A stretch of DNA of 64,000 nt, taken from contig JAKGHH010000002.1 in NCBI GenBank assembly GCA_022828595.1, positions 72,016,383 through 72,080,382 of the forward strand. The letters are read 5' to 3'. Positions 61,076-64,000 of this stretch are shown here, piece after piece. The translations under genes and the position numbers were made by a program. The stretch's first letter is position 1. The number at the start of each line of letters is the position of its first letter. The notes beneath the pieces were generated by a model. It did no database searches and was not told the origin of the DNA. It saw nothing but the letters and a program-made list of their open reading frames with translations. This stretch comes from Nelumbo lutea (lineage: Eukaryota; Streptophyta; Magnoliopsida; Proteales; Nelumbonaceae).

Positions 61076-61171
61076 AGAAAAGTGTGAGATGGAGCATAAA
61101 ATGCACTCACACCGAAAAGAAAAAAAAGAAAAAAAAAAAAAAGGTGAGATGGAGCATAAAATGCACTCACC
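60978..61171 (+). repeat. Three hairpin repeats separated by A runs
   Basis: Units at 60978-61008, 61082-61112 and 61143-61171 share the core TGAGATGGAGCATAARATGC and ACTCAC. Each is a perfect short inverted repeat: GTGTGAG/CTCACAC in the first two, GGTGAG/CTCACC in the third, with an inner GCAT/ATGC pair. Between units 1 and 2 is a run of 63 A (61010-61072); between 2 and 3 is a mixed A/G run. Confidence 0.9.
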
Positions 61172-61536
61172 CTTAGAAATAAGTAATTGTGGTGACAATC
61201 GAGGTTCAAAGGGGCACTCTAAAGTTGAACTCTCATTGAGATTTAGTTACAGATGTGAAACTCAGTGAAATTTGATTATTAACCTTGACAATTAAAGAGC
61301 TGATTTATATATGAATTAGGAGTGAAGGCTAGACTATGATGAAATTCATATTCTCCTTTCCTCGGATCTGATACATATCTTAAATGGTAATTTACAAGAA
61401 TAAGAGTTAAGCACTTACAAAAGTTCCCCGACTACTCAATGCATTTCTATCTTAAAAAGTTCACCAGGTAAATGGTGAGAACAGAAGGGGGGAATGTTAA
61501 GTTTATGGCTGATGTCTTTGCTTGAGGACAAGCAAA

Positions 61537-61556
61537 AGCTTAAGTGTGGGGGTATT
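61537..61556 (+). other. Polypurine-type tract before the 3' LTR
   Basis: AGCTTAAGTGTGGGGGTATT directly precedes the LTR start; AAGTGTGGGGGTATT is the usual form in this clade and would prime plus-strand synthesis. Confidence 0.75.
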
Positions 61557-63172
61557 TGATGAACTTACAATTTATCTATATTTTATGAGGTTTTTGCATG
61601 AAATTTTATAATGGTTTAATTAAATTTTTGCCGTATTTTAGCTTGATTGCAAGAAAGATTTCAGGGGGAGCCAAATCAACAAAAAGAAGGCAAAAGCAAG
61701 AAAAGAAAACCCAAAAATTTATCAAGTTCAGCCCGGCCCAGCCATGAGAGCAAGAGAATTTCATTCGGCCCAAGAAGAGCAAGTGAAACTCTTTGGAAAA
61801 TCCAAGGGAAGAAGCCTAGCTATGAGGAGAATTCGGCCCAGCAAGGAAGGCCCATTTTTAGCCCAAATAACAGCCTAGAGTGTAGCCCACATGAGCTCAA
61901 AAGCAAGCTAAGTTGTAGCCCAAATAGCAGCCCAAAGGGAGCTAGGGGCGGCAACTTCTAGGAGTTTCTTGAAGAGAAGGAGGGAGCACTCTAGAAGGTT
62001 CATGAGGGGTGTAATACACCCCATTCTAGAGGCTTCAAGAAGGGGCAAGAGCCCCCTTGAAAAACTATATAAGGAGGCCTCTAGGAGGGGAGAAAGTTGT
62101 TCAATTGCTTGAGAGAAAGGCTCTCCCACTCTTAGAGGTTCAGCCACCTTGAGAGAAGAGAAGAGAAGAGAAGAAGGCTAGGCGCAAGGAAGAAGAAGAA
62201 GAAGGGCTGAAGGAAGTTCAAGACAAGCAAGCTAGAAGAAGAAGGTGAGTTCGAATTGAGGGATTGTGATTCAAAGATTTTTTGTAATAAATCATTTGTA
62301 GTTTCATTCTCTTTTGATTTGAATTCAGTTTCTTAGTTATATGTTCTTTCTTCTTTCTCCTTGTTTCCATTCTTCCTTGATGTATTTCAGCTTGTAAAAT
62401 TTCAGTTCAGCAATCTAATTCTTTTTGATTCATTCAAATGATCATGCATTGTACTTGAAGTTTCTTGAATAAGGGTGTGATTGCAGATCAATTCGGCCAA
62501 CTAACCTTCAAAACTCAGATCTGAATTCTCAGATCTGAGATTGCAAGATCTGAATTGCTTGAAAGAGAATTCAGATCTGCAAATTTCAGATTGGGCGAAT
62601 TAATCTACAGCTTGGAATTCCTAGAGTGCTTGAGAGAGACTCTAGGAATTCAGATCTACTATTCAAGAACTGAATTGAGTGCAAGGTTAGAGATAACTTG
62701 CACAATTCAGTTGGTGATCAATTCAGATTTGAATTGATGCCTTAGAAGTGTTTGAAGAAATGCATGCATGGGGATTAGATTCTTGCTAGAGATAGAAGAA
62801 CCGTCACTCATGCATAGGATGAACATGCGCTTGAGAGAGGCTGTTCATGACCTTGGGGTTTCACCAAACCAAGGCTCAATCATGATTCATTCGAATGATC
62901 CAAATTGATAGATTGCTGAATTCTGAGATTGACATTTACTGCTTACTCTTCTAACCTGAATTGAAGGCAATTGGACCAATGATTTAGATAGATTTTAATT
63001 TAGGATTTCTTAGCTTTCATTAGAGTTTTGATTTATTTGTTGATCAGATAAGAAATGTTCAATTTAGTATTGGTAATTGTTTCCTAAATCCTCGTGGGAA
63101 CGATACTTCACTCACTACTTTATTACTTGAACGGCTAGTGCACTTGCTAGTGTCACAATGAGCCACACATCA
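61557..63172 (+). repeat. 3' LTR of the Athila-like element (1616 bp)
   Basis: Identical by eye to the 5' LTR except for one extra C at 62052-62056. Followed directly by the AGAGG target duplication (63173-63177). Confidence 0.95.
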
Positions 63173-63177
63173 AGAGG

Positions 63178-64000
63178 AAAACCCAGATTACTCCTTTCAA
63201 AGAGAGAAATTTAAAATTTCCAGCAAGTAAATAGAATTCCGTGAACATATAATTGATATCAAATATAGGAAGAAGATTTTCCCTGGTTTTTTAAGAGAAA
63301 CAGGTAAGAAGTAGAAAGACATTCAAGTTTCAATTAACTACATACTTGACCTCTCCAAAGGTGTAAGAAAGAAAATGGGTAGAACTTCTAAGAAAGAATC
63401 ATAATTTCATCATGTATCAGGGTGAATTGAGCATATCCTATCGTTCCAGCAGCACCCCGATATGCTTAAATTACAATATATTTTGGTTCTGGGTAATTTC
63501 AGGGGGTGTTCAGGCCTAAGACTGACACCCTGTAGACTTTTGAAATCAAAAAAAAAAAAAAAAGGCTTGTGTGCTTTAGAAACACCTGCTACGCAAGGTT
63601 CATGCGTATCAAGTCAGACAGGAAAATAACAACTAAAGTTGGACAAGGGAAACACCAAAAAATTTGAAGGGGGGGGGGGGGTGGGGGAGTTAAAGCATCC
63701 AAGAAATGACTATTGACTTATAACTTGACATCAACAACTCTGCCTTAATCCCAACCATTTGGGGTCAGCCATAAAAATCCTGCCCACCAGAGTCATGTTT
63801 TATGTCAAATTACAAGTCTTTAAATTACTTTTTACCACTTCAGACCACATTTTCTTGGGTCTCCCCCCTTGCTCTTTTAGGACCTACTTGCACAAATACA
63901 CTCCTCACTGGTGCATGGTTGTCATGTGCTAGGGAGTAAGGCTAGGCTGGGCAACAGGAGAGTGCTTTGTCACATAGATGACTAGGCGCCTATCTAGACA
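63178..64000 (-). other. RHF2A-like intron, part upstream of the retrotransposon
   Basis: No exon of the RHF2A-like gene was found here. Contains an A run (63548-63563), a G run (63668-63680) and the RTE fragment at 63738. Confidence 0.55.
63738..63950 (-). pseudogene. RTE-type LINE, short 3' end fragment
   Basis: Read on the minus strand across frameshifts: GGRPKKMWSEVVKSNLKTC and then FMADPKWLGLRQSC, corresponding to the extreme C-terminus of RTE (GRPxxTWxExVxxDL...IHVADPxxLGL). It ends in TTGTTGATG. It sits in the intron of the RHF2A-like gene, about 560 bp from the Athila-like element. Confidence 0.7.

Larger units (their letters stand above)
60302..61556 (+). other. Spacer between pol and 3' LTR
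   Basis: No env-like or other long frame. Contains the hairpin array at 60978-61171 and short A-rich runs (60589-60601). ACATTGAGGACAATGTTCAT near 60475, followed by AAGTGTGGGGGAG, resembles the tract just before the LTR and may be a second polypurine-like site. Confidence 0.7.
51698..63172 (+). mobile_element. Athila-like Ty3/gypsy LTR retrotransposon, full length, 11,475 bp
   Basis: A complete element is bounded by TG...CA LTRs and a 5-bp duplication AGAGG (51693-51697 and 63173-63177). Order: LTR, tRNA-Asp primer site, 1.7-kb leader, gag, protease, reverse transcriptase, RNase H, integrase, 1.2-kb spacer, polypurine-type tract, LTR. The long leader, 1.6-kb LTRs, Asp primer, lack of chromodomain and Gag/Pol sequence point to the Athila/Tat clade, Athila side. 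There is no env-like frame between pol and the 3' LTR. LTRs differ by a single base in a C run, so insertion is recent. It lies in antisense orientation to the RHF2A-like gene. Confidence 0.95.

Noticed and set aside
60978..61171. Repeats with regular spacing that might suggest a CRISPR-like array
   Set aside because: The spacers are A runs, the host is a plant, and the array lies inside a retrotransposon.
60943..61209. Lysine- or phenylalanine-rich open frames on both strands
   Set aside because: Direct translation of the A runs between the hairpin repeats.
60302..61556. Search for an env-like ORF as in some Athila elements
   Set aside because: No frame longer than about 80 codons other than those over A runs, and no transmembrane-type segment with a plausible start.

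Overview
This is nuclear DNA of a flowering plant. The evidence is two intron-containing plant gene families, angiosperm retrotransposon lineages (Athila-like, Tat-like, L1, RTE), an Au-type SINE, a Helitron and many MITEs, in a long AT-rich, gene-poor background. The species cannot be fixed from sequence alone; a woody dicot or magnoliid with a medium to large genome would fit.

Only two host genes are supported. The first, at 2746-5097 on the minus strand, is a complete two-exon fasciclin-like arabinogalactan protein of the FLA15-18 type (FLA17-like). Its short last exon was found by hand at 2746-2819. The second, at 48796-50298 on the minus strand, is the 3' part (five exons) of an RHF2A-type RING-H2 E3 ubiquitin ligase. 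Its 5' exons lie beyond base 64000.

The intron of the RHF2A-like gene contains a nearly pristine 11,475-bp Ty3/gypsy Athila-like element (51698-63172). It has a 5-bp target duplication AGAGG, 1615/1616-bp LTRs differing by one base in a C run, a tRNA-Asp primer site, an intact protease-RT-RNaseH-integrase frame, and a frameshift inside gag. Just before its 3' LTR are three hairpin repeats separated by long A runs.

The rest (6-48 kb) is an archive of older transposons. It holds a hAT-type MITE family with CATGGTTTT-like ends (eight copies, most with 8-bp duplications at a constant offset), other hAT-like MITEs, Tourist-like MITEs with TAA/TTA duplications, a Mutator-type MITE family with perfect 9-bp duplications, a Helitron, and SINEs including a family I do not recognise. 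An L1 relic (36-43 kb) was interrupted by a hAT element, a 4-kb Tat-like element carrying an antisense reading frame, and Tourist MITEs. I see no rRNA, functional tRNA or CRISPR array, and no convincing new multi-gene system; the novelty is in the mobile elements and their nesting.
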